64,000 nt of DNA. It comes from Voacanga thouarsii. Lineage: Eukaryota; Streptophyta; Magnoliopsida; Gentianales; Apocynaceae. Made by a program: the position numbers and the translations under genes. Every line of letters starts with the position of its first letter. The first letter of the stretch is position 1. Under the pieces are notes generated by a model. That model had not been told where the DNA came from. It ran no database searches and worked only from the letters and a program-made list of their open reading frames with translations. The stretch is taken from contig JANUWF010001617.1 of NCBI GenBank assembly GCA_026120185.1, positions 992,001 through 1,056,000 on the forward strand, read 5' to 3'. This document shows positions 1 to 12,439 of the stretch, in pieces.

Positions 1-63
1 TGATAAATACTGACCACCTGAAGTGAGAAAGAAAAAAAATGTAAGCAAATTCTGAGGATAAGT

Positions 64-333
64 ATTATAAATGTGGCATGAAAGGTCATTAGTCACGTAA
101 CTGTCGTACAGCCAAGCATTTAGTGGAATTATATCAAATTTCACTAAAAAAGAAAAATAAAAATGTTGAAGCCAATTTTTTTCAACATCCAGTGAATGCT
201 GTTGACGACGATGATATTGATCTAGAAAATTTTAATATTAATATTACCCATATGGATGTATCTTGTTTTTTCGAACACCCAAACGGTAGGATAAACCATT
301 TAATTGGTGATGACAATATCCAGAAGAACTAAA
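64..333 (+). pseudogene. copia gag C-terminal remnant with zinc knuckle
   Basis: Translation from about position 64 gives a CCHC-type nucleic-acid-binding knuckle (YKCGMKGH, then a stop, then SRNC), followed by a charged linker that is open to a TAA at 330-332. In the family the knuckle packages element RNA. The stop after the histidine lies where a tryptophan is common. Only the last part of gag is in the window, so the length of the original protein cannot be judged. Confidence 0.75.
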
Positions 334-415
334 CCTCATCCTAATATTTTTGAATTTTCATTATATTCTAATAATATTTGCGTTTGTATATATATATTTT
401 TATTCAGATGACTGT

Positions 416-660
416 TGTTAATGATGATGTATGTATTATTGATAATGGAACTACACACACTATACTAAAAAAATGAAAAATATTTTTGTTATCTCAAAAT
501 GGGAGAAATAAATTATACTATAAACGATAGTACAAATTTGATTGAAAATTCCGGAAGAGCTAGTATATTGTTGTATGAAGGAACAATAATTAATATTGAT
601 AAGGCACTATTTTTTCTCAAAATTCAGAAGAAACATTGATTTTTAAAAATATCTGTAGAA
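416..660 (+). pseudogene. copia protease remnant
   Basis: The stretch VCIIDNGTTHTILKK near 426-470 matches the active-site region of a copia aspartic protease, normally D-S/T/C-G-A/T. Here the second residue is Asn. The frame then runs into several stops. In a live element this enzyme cuts the Gag-Pol polyprotein. Downstream residues are too decayed to assign. Confidence 0.55.
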
Positions 661-844
661 ATGGATATTATGTTGAAATAAATGAGAAAAATAGTATTGA
701 GCATATTTATATTACTCAAATTAATTTGAGTAAGAAATCTGTATTAGAAAAACTATCGTCTTTTTCTACTGGCCTATATTTTGCAAAAATATGTATAAGT
801 TAAATTCATCATCTAATAAATTAGAAGTTTACTAATGTACTACT

Positions 845-1740
845 TTTAACATTTGGCATGACTGGTTAGATCATTCGGGATTTACCATGATGAGAAAAAT
901 AATTAAGAATACACATGGTAATCCATTAAAAAAATAAAAAGATATTGACATCAGAAAAATTCTTATGTGTTGTATGTTTTCTAGGAAAATTAATTACTAA
1001 ACCATCAACATTAAAAGTAAGAGTTGAAAATCTTACATTTCTTGAATGGATTCATGGAGATATTTGTGAATCTATTCATCCACCGTGTGGATCGTTCAAA
1101 TATTTTATGATCTTAATTGATACATTATTCCGATAATCACATGTGTGTTTATTATCTACTCGCAACCCGGCGTTTGCAAGATTACTTGCTCAAATAATTA
1201 AATTACAAGCACAATTTTTTGACTATCAAATTAAAAAATTCATTTAGATAATGTTGGTGAATTTTCATCATATACTTTTGATGCATATTGCATGTCAATT
1301 GGGATTAGTGTTGAACATTCTATAACTCATATTCATACACAAAATGGTCTTGCTGAATCTTTTATTAAAATATTACAATTAATTATTAGACTATTATTAA
1401 TTAAAACAAATATTCCAATATCTGCTTGGGGCATTCTATTTTACATGCTCAGTACTTGTACGTATAAGGCCACCTAATTATTATATATTCTCTCATTTGC
1501 AATTAGCTTTTGGTTCAGAATCAAATATTGCTCATTTAAGAATTTTTGAGTGTGTTGTATATGTTCCAATTGTACCAAACCAACGTACAAAGATGGGTCA
1601 TTAAAAAAGAAATGTGATATACGTTGGATATGATTCTCCCTCTATTATTAGGTATGTTGAATCCCTGATAGGAGATGTATTCACAGCAAGATTTGTTGAT
1701 TGTCATTTTAATGAATCATTATTCCCTAAATTAGGGGAAT
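845..1740 (+). pseudogene. copia integrase remnant
   Basis: A GAG-pre-integrase-like stretch (TWHDWLDHSGF, near 850) is followed by integrase-core fragments. These include EWIHGDICESIHPPCG with the first catalytic Asp (about 1045-1090) and a later segment with THIHTQNGLAES, which carries the region of the catalytic Glu (about 1326-1365). The fragments lie in different frames with stops between them. Past 1480 the weak match continues into the region that normally joins integrase to reverse transcriptase. Confidence 0.75.
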
Positions 1741-2289
1741 AACATAAATAGTATAAGAAAGATCTTACTTAGACAACATCATTAAATTATCTTGATCCGC
1801 GCATAAGTGCGTGTGAACTTAAATTTCAAAAGATAATTCATTTGCAAAGTATTGCAAATCAAATGCCAGACGCTTTTGTTGACTCCAGAAGAGTAACAAA
1901 ATTGCATATTTTAACTATAAATGCTTTTATTCGAATTGAAATTCCAGCAGAATAAAAAATTATACCTATAGCTATTGAGTCAAAAGCATACCAGAAGCGT
2001 GACCAACCTCTTGATTCTAAAAAAAAAAAATTATTGAAAGAAAAGATGATTAAATGATCCAGATAATCATATTGAAGAAAAAAATGATAAAGACTAAGAG
2101 AGAACTGATGACAAAATAAAAGAAGCAGAAGTTGATGAAAGTAACACTAAAATTTCTATCAATTATATCACTTTCGATAGAAGTTGGAATCGAATAGAAA
2201 CAGTTATTGATAATATGATTGAATACAATATATCTCTTGATGTTATATAGGATAATGATGATCTTGAACCAATATCAGTTGAAGAATGT

Positions 2290-3345
2290 CGGCATAGAAC
2301 ATATTAGCTACAATGGAAAGATGCGATTCAATCGGAGTTAAATTCACTTACAAAACGTAAAGTCTTCGGATCTGTAATTCAAACACCGAAAGGTGTAAAA
2401 TCTATTGGTTATAAATAGATATTTGTGCTAAAACGCAATGAAAATAATAAAATCGTACGATATAAAACATGGTTAGTAGCTCAAGATTTTTCACAAAATC
2501 AGGTATTGATTATGATGAAACTTATTCTCCTATTATTGATGCTATTACACTCCGATATCTTATCAATTTGACAGTATATGAAAAGATAGATATGCGCTTA
2601 TTAGATGTTGTCACTACTTACTTATATAAAAATTTAGAAAATGATGTTTACATGAAAATCCCCGAAGAATTTTACATGCCCAAAGCATATAAACATTATC
2701 CTCGTAAAAATTACTCTATCAAGTTGCAGAAATCATAATATGGCCTGAAGCAATTTGGGCACATGTGATTCAATCGTCTTAGTGAATTTTTATTGAAAGT
2801 AGGATTTAAAAATGATCAAGTATATCCATGCATTTTTATTAAGAAATCTGATTCTAAATTTGTGATAGTCGCTATGTATGTTGATGATATTAATTTTATT
2901 GGAACTCCAGAAGAGCTTCAAGAAATAATTAATTATTTAAAAAGAGAATTTGAAATTAAGAATTTTGAGAAAATTAAAATTTGCCTTAATTTACAAATTG
3001 AACATTTGAAAAGTGGAACATTTATTCATCAATCAACATATAGAACAAAAGTTCTAAAAAGATTTTACATGGACAAAGTATATCCATTAAGTATTCCAAT
3101 GATCGTCCGATCATTAGATGTGAATAAAAATCATTTCCGACCTCAAGGAGATGATGAAGAACTCATTGGTTCTGAAGGACCATATCTCAGTGCAATTGGT
3201 GCCTTAATGTATTTTGTTAATAATACACGACTTGATATTGCATTTGCTGTCAATTTATTAGTAAGATTTAGTTCTTCACCAACACGACGACATTGGAATA
3301 GAATTAAATAAGTCTTTCGATATCTCCAAGGTACAATTGATCTCT
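2290..3345 (+). pseudogene. copia reverse transcriptase remnant
   Basis: The fragments follow the copia reverse transcriptase order: LQWKDAIQSELNSL near 2310, SGIDYDETYSPI near 2500, then the YVDD catalytic box in AMYVDDINFIG near 2875. After that comes the tail GALMYFVNNTRLDIAFAVNLL near 3200. Stops at about 2416, 2736 and 3309 and some drift break the frame. The last recognisable residues (FRYLQGTIDLLL) are cut by the insertion that begins at about 3352, and RNase H resumes after 5504. Confidence 0.88.
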
Positions 3346-3351
3346 TATTAT

Positions 3352-5504
3352 TGTTGGGAATATATCCTCTTAAGACTAGTTTTCTGATAAAAATATCGAA
3401 TATGTTAATAAAAGAATTTATTTGTCGAAAATCGTTTGTGAATTTATTTTCTTTATTTGTGTACATTTTCGTTTGGAACAGACCCATTGTGTATAAATAA
3501 GTGATCCATGTGAATGGAGGTCTTTCACAGTAAGGTATGGATCATGGGTTATGTAAACACATAAGCAGTTGTTCTTAATCGATTGATGAGAATGGGAATC
3601 TCGTCATATTTAAGTTATTATGTTATGAATTCCAAATGGGGAATGGCTTACCTTTAGCCAGTGAGTAGTCCATTCACTTCATGATATAAGCGTATTTCGA
3701 ATACGTAGAACAGGACATGTAGTAGTGGTTTCTAAAAAGTACTATATGGTAGAAACCTAGTCTACTACCACTACAGTGTGACTAGTACTCTATGACTTGA
3801 GTATGAGTTGGTGGTCTGACGAAGCTGGAAGCATATACTTTGATATACTATAATTGAGGTTCTATCGGAGGGCCAATATACTTGTATGTTGGGTATATGT
3901 GACTAGTTAGTTAAGACAGGCTTGTACAAGATAGTTTTTACACTATATTGCCCCTTGTGGTTGTCCGGATGATCTAAATATCCAAGGCCTTGGGAAACAT
4001 GACTTGGATGTTTACTTTAGGGTAACTCTCTTGGAAAGCGGAAATACTCCAGAAAGTCGTGGATCATTGGACTAGAGGCCTAAGGATGGTAGATGTCTTT
4101 AGAGAGGTCTTAGTACACTTTTTCCTATCTAAATGTACGGCGATGTGTAGAGGGGTATTTTAGTCATTTCACTTGTAGGTCGAAGACTCTGCTAATGCAG
4201 CATTGTCCTTGGGGTCAATATTTCCTTATGGTGATATTAGAAAATATTTAAAATGCAAAATACATCTATTTATATAGTATGGGTATTTTGATCATTTAAG
4301 TAGCCAATGCGATGTGTCTTTTTGGTCCTCGAAATAGCCCGTAAGTCCTAATTAATTTTTGGGTTGAGAAGTTGATCTTAGTTGAGAGAGTTTTATTTTA
4401 TTTGGTAAGTCTAATTTATTATTGGATTGGAATAAAATAAATGGAGAGAAATTTATTATCTGGTTTAATTGGTTAATTAATTATTCAGGACTTGGGTCCA
4501 GTTTGAATAATTAAAAAATTAATCGGGACTTAAACTAGAGAAAAAAATAATTATTACTTAATTATTTATTTGGTTATTTATTTATTTAAATCTCAAGAAA
4601 TAAATAATTAATATTTAATTATTTTTTGGTTCATTTGGGTTAATTAATTGTTTATTGAGTTATTTATTTAATCCCAAGGAAAACAATTAATGTTTATTAT
4701 TTTGGACTTTTCGGGTCCAAAGAAAATAATAAATATTATTTTGACCCAATAGTCTAGACCATAGGATTTTTTTCGGACACAGTTTAGAAGAGTTTAAGGT
4801 GAAGTCGAAATTTATTTTGTAAATAATATTCGGGTATTAAATTTTGAGAATATTATTTTTATCAAAATAATTATTTTTAATTTCATGATTCTTGGCTTTC
4901 TGTGTGGAAAAATAAAATAAAAGGAAAAATATTTTCTTTTTTCCGGTGGCTGTTGGTTCTCTCTCTATTTCTCTCATGCCTTTTCCTCTTCTGGCTTTTG
5001 GTTTTGAAACTAAAGGAAGCCAACCGAGAGGACATTTATGTCTCTTGGTTTTCTGGCTTCTGGGTTTGGTTCATGAAGCCACTGCCTATAAATACCAACC
5101 AAGACAGTGAAGGAGAAGCAAATTTTTCTCTGAGAAGTTTTCTTTTCCTTCTACCCATATTCGTTGCTCACCAAACAGAAATTATGGCGGGGTCATATTC
5201 CGTGAATTAAAAAGCCTAGCATTAAAGTTTTCACCAGAGGAAGAAAGGAAGACAGTGGACGGAAGCTTCGCTGGTGTTCATGGATGCAATGCATTGGACG
5301 GTGAAGAAGAAGGCTGTTCTTGAGCTTCAAGCCATTCAACCATATTCTTCATGTTTTTAAGGCTCCAACAGGTATGTTTTCAACCCACCATGCTGTGCCA
5401 ATGCTCTGGTATTCATGTTTTTGTTCTTCTATTTTCATACCCGTATGCATGCTCTGTGAATGTCAATCCTTCAATTATTTTATTCAAATAAAACTAACCT
5501 AACA
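3352..5504 (+). repeat. Large copia-type LTR (probable solo LTR) inside the older copia element
   Basis: The segment begins TGTTGGGAATATATCC and ends CCTAACA, giving LTR-style TG..CA ends. It separates adjacent parts of the host copia polyprotein. A TATA-like motif (CTATAAATA) lies near 5085, about 420 bases from the 3' end, where an LTR promoter would be expected. No primer-binding site, polypurine tract or coding domain is inside, which favours a solo LTR formed by LTR-LTR recombination. Target duplication is not clean: ATTAT on the left against TTAAT on the right. The start resembles LTRs of the Angela-like copia lineage, but that assignment is tentative. Short open frames within it (for example 4902-5210) show no protein family. 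Confidence 0.65.
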
Positions 5505-6003
5505 TTAATAGGTTATACAGATGCTGGTTATTTATCTGATCCATATAAAATATATTTTTAAACAGGTTATCTTTTTACATTTGAAAATACTGTTATATCA
5601 TGGCGTTCTACAAAATAATTTATAATAGTTACTTCTTCAAATCATATTGAAATTATAGCCATTCATGAAGCAAGTCAAGAATGTGTATGGTTAAGATCAG
5701 TAATTCATTATATCCGAGAAAATTGTGGATTATTATTAATAAGAGATATTCCAACTCCTCTTTATGAAGACAATGCAATTTGCATAACTCAATTACGAGG
5801 AGGATATATTAAAGGAGATCGGACAAAACATATTTCACCAAAATTCTTTTTTACTTATGAATTCCAAAAGAAAGGTGAAATTGATGTATTACAAATTCGG
5901 TCATATGACAACCTCACAGATATTTTCACAAAGATTTTACTGACTGCAACATTTGTGAAGTTGAATATAAAATCGGTATGCGTCGATTCAAAGATTTAAA
6001 GGA
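5505..6003 (+). pseudogene. copia RNase H remnant
   Basis: The translation resumes with LIGYTDAGYLSDPYK, the first RNase H Asp region of copia elements. It continues through a decayed central part to TSSNHIEIIAIHEASQE and VWLRSVIHYIREN, then YEDNAICITQLRGGYIKGDRTKHISPKFFF and DNLTDIFTKILLTATF. The last is the conserved C-terminal motif before the 3' LTR. Two early stops (about 5560 and 5615) and drift mark it as dead. It is the direct continuation of the reverse transcriptase that ends near 3345. Confidence 0.85.
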
Positions 6004-6142
6004 ATCATCTCATCAGGGGAGTAATAAGTAAACATATAGAATAATGTACTATGTTTCCTTCACTAAATTTTTTTCCATGGAATTTTTATTAGTAAGATTT
6101 TAACGAGACATATTCTTTATGTAATGGATATCCAAAATGGAG

Positions 6143-6415
6143 TGTTATGAATTAGTTGAGAATCCACTAATGTTAGTGGATATGGATGTCCGACTATTAA
6201 GAGTTAGTGGAGACACCACTAAAATATATTAGTAAAAGATGATTCATTCAACTAATAGAGCTTTATAAATAGAGCTCTTCTTCAAGTTTGAGAGATATAC
6301 TAATTATGACAGAATTGTTAGAGAAATTTGTGAGAGAAAAGAAAGAGAGAAGTTTGAAAAAATTATTGTATAAAAAATAATTAAAAATCTATTGTATATA
6401 AATTTTATTCTAACA
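6143..6415 (+). repeat. 3' LTR of the 1-6415 copia element
   Basis: This 273-base segment starts TGTTATGAATTAGTTG and ends TTCTAACA. It follows the RNase H remnant by about 140 bases, where a copia 3' LTR belongs. A TATA-like CTTTATAAATAG lies near 6262. The partner 5' LTR is outside the window, so boundaries rest on the TG..CA ends only. Confidence 0.7.
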
Positions 6416-7262
6416 TTATCAAAATTTCATAACATATTTATGTTATTTTGGTTTGAGTGAGCAAATGATTTCTCTTATGAATGTCCATAAAGTTTTGAAC
6501 GATAGCTACTTGATTCAAGAAATGCATATTTGACATTTAAATCTTACTAAAGTGCAAATTTATACTGATTTGTTAATACCTTAAAGACGCTTACTTTTCT
6601 TAATGATATTCGCAATAAGATCATATGATCAATAATTTTTTTAAAGAAAAACTATGACAAAAGAATTGAATTAGTAAAGTTAATTAGCACCTTTGTCCTC
6701 AACGTCATAATTCTTACCTCTCTTATTAGCTATGTAGTCTTCGCCCCCAAATCCCCCCCCCCCCTCGCCCCCAATACACCCTAGGCCCAAAAAAAAAATA
6801 AAAAAACGAAAAGGGGGACTTGTACATGCATTCTTCAGTCAACGCGTGAAATTAGATTAGATGCTTCTTGGTCTCTTTTAATTTGTGAATGGGGTGTGAA
6901 GATATAAATTACTTCTTCGGTCGCTGTATGTATGACTTGGACCAACCAAAACATAAAATTATTTATCAATTAATATTTTCTCTGCCTGGAGTGGACAAGG
7001 CCATAACTGGTGGGGATATTTTAATAAGATGAGGTGTCTCCATTTTATATACCTTATATATATTATATCTGTCTCAAAATATAAATATTTTTAGAGTTAA
7101 TATTTTTTATTTTTAAAATATATTTTTTAGATTTTAATAAGAATGAATATATTTTTGTAAAATCTAATCATTTTTCATTTAATTTTATTTATTTCTAATT
7201 TTCTTATAAATACAACTCCTATATCATTTAATTGTTTTTGTTTCTTTCATTCACAATCTAGG
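6416..7262. other. AT-rich spacer, no gene seen
   Basis: No coding potential or RNA gene was found. A run of 14 C near 6750 and an A-rich stretch near 6790 are simple sequence. A possible outer MITE end (TATCTGTCTCAAAATATAAAT, near 7065) is discussed with the nested MITE. Confidence 0.5.
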
Positions 7263-7263
7263 T

Positions 7264-7546
7264 ACTACTATATTTTTAACTTTCTAGACAGTTTGACTTA
7301 GGTCATATTAGGTACTTTGACTTAATAAAATGCACAAGTTTTAAAATTTTTAATTATTGTGCACAAGTTTTAAAAAATTTATTTTATTAGACAAAAGAAG
7401 TATAATACTATTTTCATTTCATAATATAAAATTTTTTAAAAAATATATACACAAGAATTAAGAATTTTGAAAATAAGGTCTTTTATGAGTCAAATTACCT
7501 AAAGTACCTTAAGTCAAAACTACTAATTAAACTGAAGAGTATAGTA
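7264..7546. mobile_element. MITE with long terminal inverted repeats
   Basis: The left end (from about 7264: TACTATATTTTTAAC, then TTTGACTTAGGTC and TAGGTACTTTGACTTA) reads as an imperfect inverted repeat of the right end (7480-7546: ATGAGTCAAATTACC, AAAGTACCTTAAGTCAAAAC, AGAGTATAGTA). The arms are about 65 bases, and the interior is AT-rich and non-coding. TA dinucleotides at both borders fit a Tc1/mariner-type (Stowaway-like) target. Exact ends are uncertain by a few bases. Confidence 0.6.
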
Positions 7547-9086
7547 ATTAGGATTAAAAAAGAGATAGACAACTAAAATTAAATGAAATAGAAATAGTAT
7601 TGAAAGGATATCATGAATACCTATTGAAATATACAAAAAACTTATATTAATAAAAAAAAGTATATATGTTTTTAGAATAGAAGATACTTCTAAAATGACA
7701 TTGTTGAAATATATGGATGCATCAAGAAAATGTAGTAGAGAAAGAAGAATTCCTATAGCATATATAACACATTCTTTATAGTATTATTTGTCCTCAGTAC
7801 AGAAAATGTTTATTAAAGGGTTAAGACAAATTACTTATAAGATATAATAATAATTTTTAAAAAATGAGATAGTAAATATTCTAATTTCTCAAAAGAATGA
7901 TTAACAATAATATGTTTACAATTTAGAGAAGAGATGTGCTATTTATATAAAAAATATATATTTTTAACTAGTCATAATTTTTCACTAATGATCAATCATA
8001 TTTTCACAGTTATAACTTTTCACTAATAATTAAACAACTTTTGACTCAAAATATATGATGGTTCTCATGGAAGGATGTCAAAATAAAATTTAAAAAATGA
8101 ATATTATAATAATTTTTTTTTAATAGATAAGATAATTGATTTATAAGAAGGAAACAAATTACATAGAAGGACTGCACAATTTATAATAATAAAAAAAATA
8201 CCACACCTCTTAAGGGGTAAAATACAAAAGATATAAAATAGAGCAACTACATAATAAAGTCTCTCATAGCTGCTAAATCAAAATTCATTAACAACTTTGG
8301 CATGAGAAGTCAACAAGGAAACTAAACTCATCATCTTGAATTTTGAGCAACAACTTGGAAGACCCTGGATATTTCAGATGTCGTGAAAATCGCCTAGGAA
8401 GAGGACGAGAAGTTGGTAGAGGGCTCAAAGTAACGATAGGCAAGCCAACCCCTTTGAGTGAAAAAGAAAGCATGGCAATAAGGAATGGATCTCGATAAGG
8501 AAAGTCAAAAGAGAAGGTGTTGTGGATTGTGGAAAAATAAGGGACGAGAGCACAAAAAGAAAGGAAAAAGAAGGGAAGCTAGCCAAGATCCGAGCTGCAG
8601 GCAAAGCTAGTGCGGGGATCTGGTCAAGCAATGCAGATAGCTCTGGGGAAGACAAAGGCGATGGAGAGAAAAGTTAGCGAGGGAAAGGTAGAGAATAGAG
8701 TATTAATAATTATATGAAATATAACTTGATAAATTTTAAACTTTATCTCTCTTAATATTTCATTTGCAAACTATCTCTAACATACTATGAAATTGTGGTA
8801 ATATTGGGCATAACAGACTGAGGTAGTAGTATTAAGCACATGGGAAATATATGAAAGTTAGAGTTTTTAACTTTACAAACTGTACAAGTTTACAAGAGTT
8901 ACAATATTGAAACTCTACGCTTTATGAATGATAAGACTAAAAGACTGCTCTCCTGACTAACCAACTAGATTGAAATTGTTGTGTCGGTAAAATTATTTAG
9001 CAATAATTTGAATCAATTACACATAGTGTTATACTCATAACCCATGTGTTAATCTACCTTTACAGTAATTTGTTACCTTTTTATTA
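7547..9086. other. Spacer; possible minus-strand retroposon fragment at about 8107-8700
   Basis: Most of this stretch is AT-rich with no gene. From about 8230 to 8700 base composition becomes more balanced and two overlapping minus-strand frames are open (8288-8473 and 8425-8655). The neighbouring T-run near 8108 could be the poly(A) tail of a minus-strand retroposon. I do not recognise either translation and do not call it a gene. The right border is unclear. Confidence 0.3.
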
Positions 9087-9365
9087 CTATCTTTATTTCA
9101 TAATATAAGTTATTTTGAATTTAATTTTTTTATAATATAAATCATTTTATAAAATTTTATAAATATTTATTTTTTTAACTTTACCCTTCCTTACAATCTC
9201 TCTCTTCTTTCTACTAATTATGAACTAACTATCTCTAATTACCAAAGTAGATAAATACTTAATTAATGATATTTTTAAAATTTTAATTTTAAAATTATGT
9301 GAAATTTAGAATTCTTAATTGTTGTATATAAATCTAAAACGACTTATATTGTGAAACGAATGTAG
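9087..9365. mobile_element. Stowaway-like MITE
   Basis: The left end CTATCTTTATTTCATAATAT, continuing AAGTTATTTTGAA, is the imperfect reverse complement of the right end, which reads TCTAAAACGACTTATATTGT then GAAACGAATGTAG. The arms match over about 33 bases with a handful of differences. TA dinucleotides flank both ends (9085-9086 and 9366-9367). The 279-base interior is AT-rich and non-coding. The arm sequence resembles the common plant Stowaway consensus. Confidence 0.75.
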
Positions 9366-9367
9366 TA

Positions 9368-12300
9368 TATATATAATAAGAATCACAAATTGTTTAATGA
9401 TTACATAATGTTATTTTAATATATTTTAAAATTTTAAATTATTCGTAGGAACGATATTAACTAAACATTTTTTCTCCCCCTAAAAAATAAAAAAGTAAAA
9501 ACCTTGTTGACATTAATTGCTGAACGGCTTAACTTAGCCGAACCATAAGCTACAATTCGAACCCCAATCAACACAGCAAGAAATTAATTAACTAAAACAA
9601 GTGGATTATTAAGGGAATAAATTAAATGTGGGCTCTACCTTTTAGCATTCTTCTTCATTGGTCCTGACTCCATCTGCATTTATAATTGAAAGATTAGGTT
9701 GAAATAAATGTATCTTTGCTGTCATCGTTATCAAAAATGAAATCTTCAGCCTTGCCGTGCGCACTGTATCATGATTCGCTTTCAAGATGTTGTGATAGTG
9801 AAACGGTAGAGAGACCAGATTCAAAATCTTGGACGCTACCACTAAAGGGCTACATGGAGAATGCTCAATTAATGAGCAATTTAATAACTCGTACATTGAC
9901 TGAGCAATTCAAGCATTCAATAACTCGTAATATGGAGAACGTCCATTCATTAAGCGTCTAACTTGATGAATATATTAACTTTTTTAAAAATTTTATATTC
10001 ACTTGAATGTAACACGTGCTATTTAAGGTTCATGAATTAGTAATATATTCAAATTCTTCATTTTTTTCCCCGCCCTATATGCATACTGCAATTCATGCAA
10101 AATATGAAAATATAAACGCGGAATAATTTCCAATTTTGCATTGTAGTTTGACTTTTTTTTTTTTTTGAAAACTTTTAGTTGCATTATTCTCAGAGTTTAA
10201 AATAATACTATTCCAAACTTTTACAAAAGTTGATTCTTCTAAAAGTAGAATATTTTCATGTTGTACCAATTATTTGTTCACTTGGTGCCAAATGTTGGCT
10301 TGAAAATTTGGCAGGGAGCACGAGCAAGGTTCGTTATGTTCCTTGCAACTTATTTATTATTATATTGTTGTCATTATTATCAATTTTGGCCCTCACTCGT
10401 CAGTCGAGTGGGGGTGGTGGGGTACGAGGCTAAGGACGCTGGCGTAGTTAAAGAATGCGACGTCATTTTCTGCTTTGCAAGCTGGTAGATAAGATCTGAC
10501 AACATGCATTTCCATTCTGCTAATGTGCAAGACTTCAAAAGACCAACAAAAGCAGAGAATTTTCTCTCAATTCCCTCTCTTCTTTCATGAAATAATTTGA
10601 GTTAGCCTTTACTAGGTTGCCTTAAATTTGTTACTATGATTATAGAGACAAAGATCTTGAACTCAAGAATAAATTAGATTATGTTTCTTCAATTATATAT
10701 ATTGAAACCAAAAAAGAAAAAAAAAAAAGGTGAGAAAGCTTGTTGTATTCAAGAAATTCTTATGCCACTAGCTTTTTAGAGCCAAATATAATAATTTAAT
10801 AAAGAATTATTAAAGTTTCATCAATCATTCAATGTTAAAAAGGCACATGTTTAGTAGATATAAGTTTTCTATTTGCTTTAAACTGTAGTTCTTTAATACC
10901 TGTCCCCTCTTTTCTTTGCAAGACTCCTTTTGAATTCCATAGTCCAACCTGATAAAGCTTGCCTTTGTTATTGCAATCCCATTTTCAATAAAGGTGTTTT
11001 AGGAATTTTGCAATCTCTTTTCTTGAAACAATATAATTGTGTGTCCCATAAAGCTCTTGCCCTTTGGTTTTATATGTACACAAATACATCCCATATGGCA
11101 AGATTTTAGTGGAAAATGTTTTAGTTCAAGAAGACGCTTTAATTCTTGTTTTTATTTTTTATTGAATTTTTTTTATAACTTGATAGTTTAATAAGTCAAT
11201 AATTTTTTTTTTTGTGTTTCAAAATATAACTAACCGATATATTAATTAATTGATTACGGCAAATTAGATTGAATTTAGTAGTTTTTTCTTTTACCTTTTG
11301 GTTTTATATGTATATATCCCATATAGCAAGATTTTAGGGGGAATGCTTTAGTTCAAGAAGACGCATTAATCCCTCCTTCACAAACAAAATTTATTGACTA
11401 TGTTTTGGAGTACAATAATATTCTTATTCAATACACAAATTCATATTAACTGTACTAATAGGTCTATCATAGACCTAGCCAATGAGTCTTGCTCACGAAT
11501 AGTTCTATTTTACATATACAGTCTACTCGTCTTTAAATTATACTTATAAGACAAAGATTTTATTTTTGTATTTTTTTTTAGAAAAATGAAAATTTACCAC
11601 CTCACATCAATTGTCAAACCTTTGAAACCTATACTAACATAGAAAATTCTCATAGGATTAAAAGCTTATATGTTTTAGAAAATACTTTCTTTATTTAGAA
11701 TTGATTATTTTATTTTGTATTAAAATTTAATATATTATAAACAGTTAAAATCTGAATAGAAAAAGTATATTTTATAATAGATATAATATAAAATATTAAT
11801 GTAATAACTTCAAAAAGTAAAATCCACATAAAAACTTCTTTACATCTTAGAAACAAAAGAATAAAAATGAGAGAGAGAGAGAGAGGCTAATTACCAATTC
11901 TTTACTTTTTTTGGGAATAAACAAATAAAAAGATGATTTACTTATCCACTATCATACTGTGTGCCTATAGTCCTTTTTTTTTTTTTTTTTTTTTTTTCCT
12001 TCTTCCCTTTTCTTTTCCTCTCTTCAGGCAATTGGGATTCAAACTTCGCTTGTCCAATAATTGAAGCAAGACTTTTGAGTTGACTGCAGGCTTTCGAGAT
12101 TTTTATGAGTTGACTTTTGTATTTGCAGATATGTATATACGGAAGAAATACATTTCAACTTCAAGCATGGACCAAATCAAATGCGAGTAGACACATTTCT
12201 TAAAATTTGAAAGTTATTTTTCTTCTGTTTGTGTTTTCTTAAATATTATACCGCGCTTTATATCTATTTTATATTATACTTCTACAAAATTTTAAGTTTT

Positions 12301-12430
12301 ACATTATTATTCCATCGTAATAAAGAAAATAACTCTATTAGTTAAAAATATTATTTATTATATAATAAGTTCAAACTTTGATTATGATTCTCTATTTTTT
12401 CGGTGTATAAAAAAAATTACTTTCTATTCG
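9368..12430. other. AT-rich spacer with simple repeats
   Basis: No gene is supported. Short open frames at 9642-9961 and 10230-10488 have no recognisable family or conserved motif. Simple repeats include a GA run (about 11869-11885) and a T run (about 11975-11998). A short phrase recurs twice, near 11060-11150 and 11290-11370 (CTTTTGGTTTTATATGTA, then AGTTCAAGAAGACGC), which suggests a small local duplication. Confidence 0.5.
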
Positions 12431-12439
12431 AATTTAAAT

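Larger units (their letters stand above)
1..6415 (+). mobile_element. Degenerate Ty1/copia retrotransposon (5' end outside window)
   Basis: The parts lie in copia order: gag zinc knuckle, protease, integrase, reverse transcriptase, RNase H, 3' LTR. The reading frame is broken by many stops and frameshifts, so the copy is dead. The 5' LTR and most of gag lie left of the window. The element is split by a 2.15 kb LTR-like insertion at about 3352-5504, between the end of the reverse transcriptase and the RNase H. Several stops sit where the family has tryptophan, for example within the zinc knuckle near position 96 and in the reverse transcriptase near 2416. These fit TGG to TAG decay. Confidence 0.9.

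Noticed and set aside
4902..5210. A 102-codon hydrophobic frame as a gene
   Set aside because: It lies across the TATA box of an LTR-like insertion and shows no family resemblance.
8288..8655. Two overlapping minus-strand frames as genes
   Set aside because: There is no recognisable domain, their starts and ends overlap in different frames, and a nearby T-run suggests a retroposon fragment.
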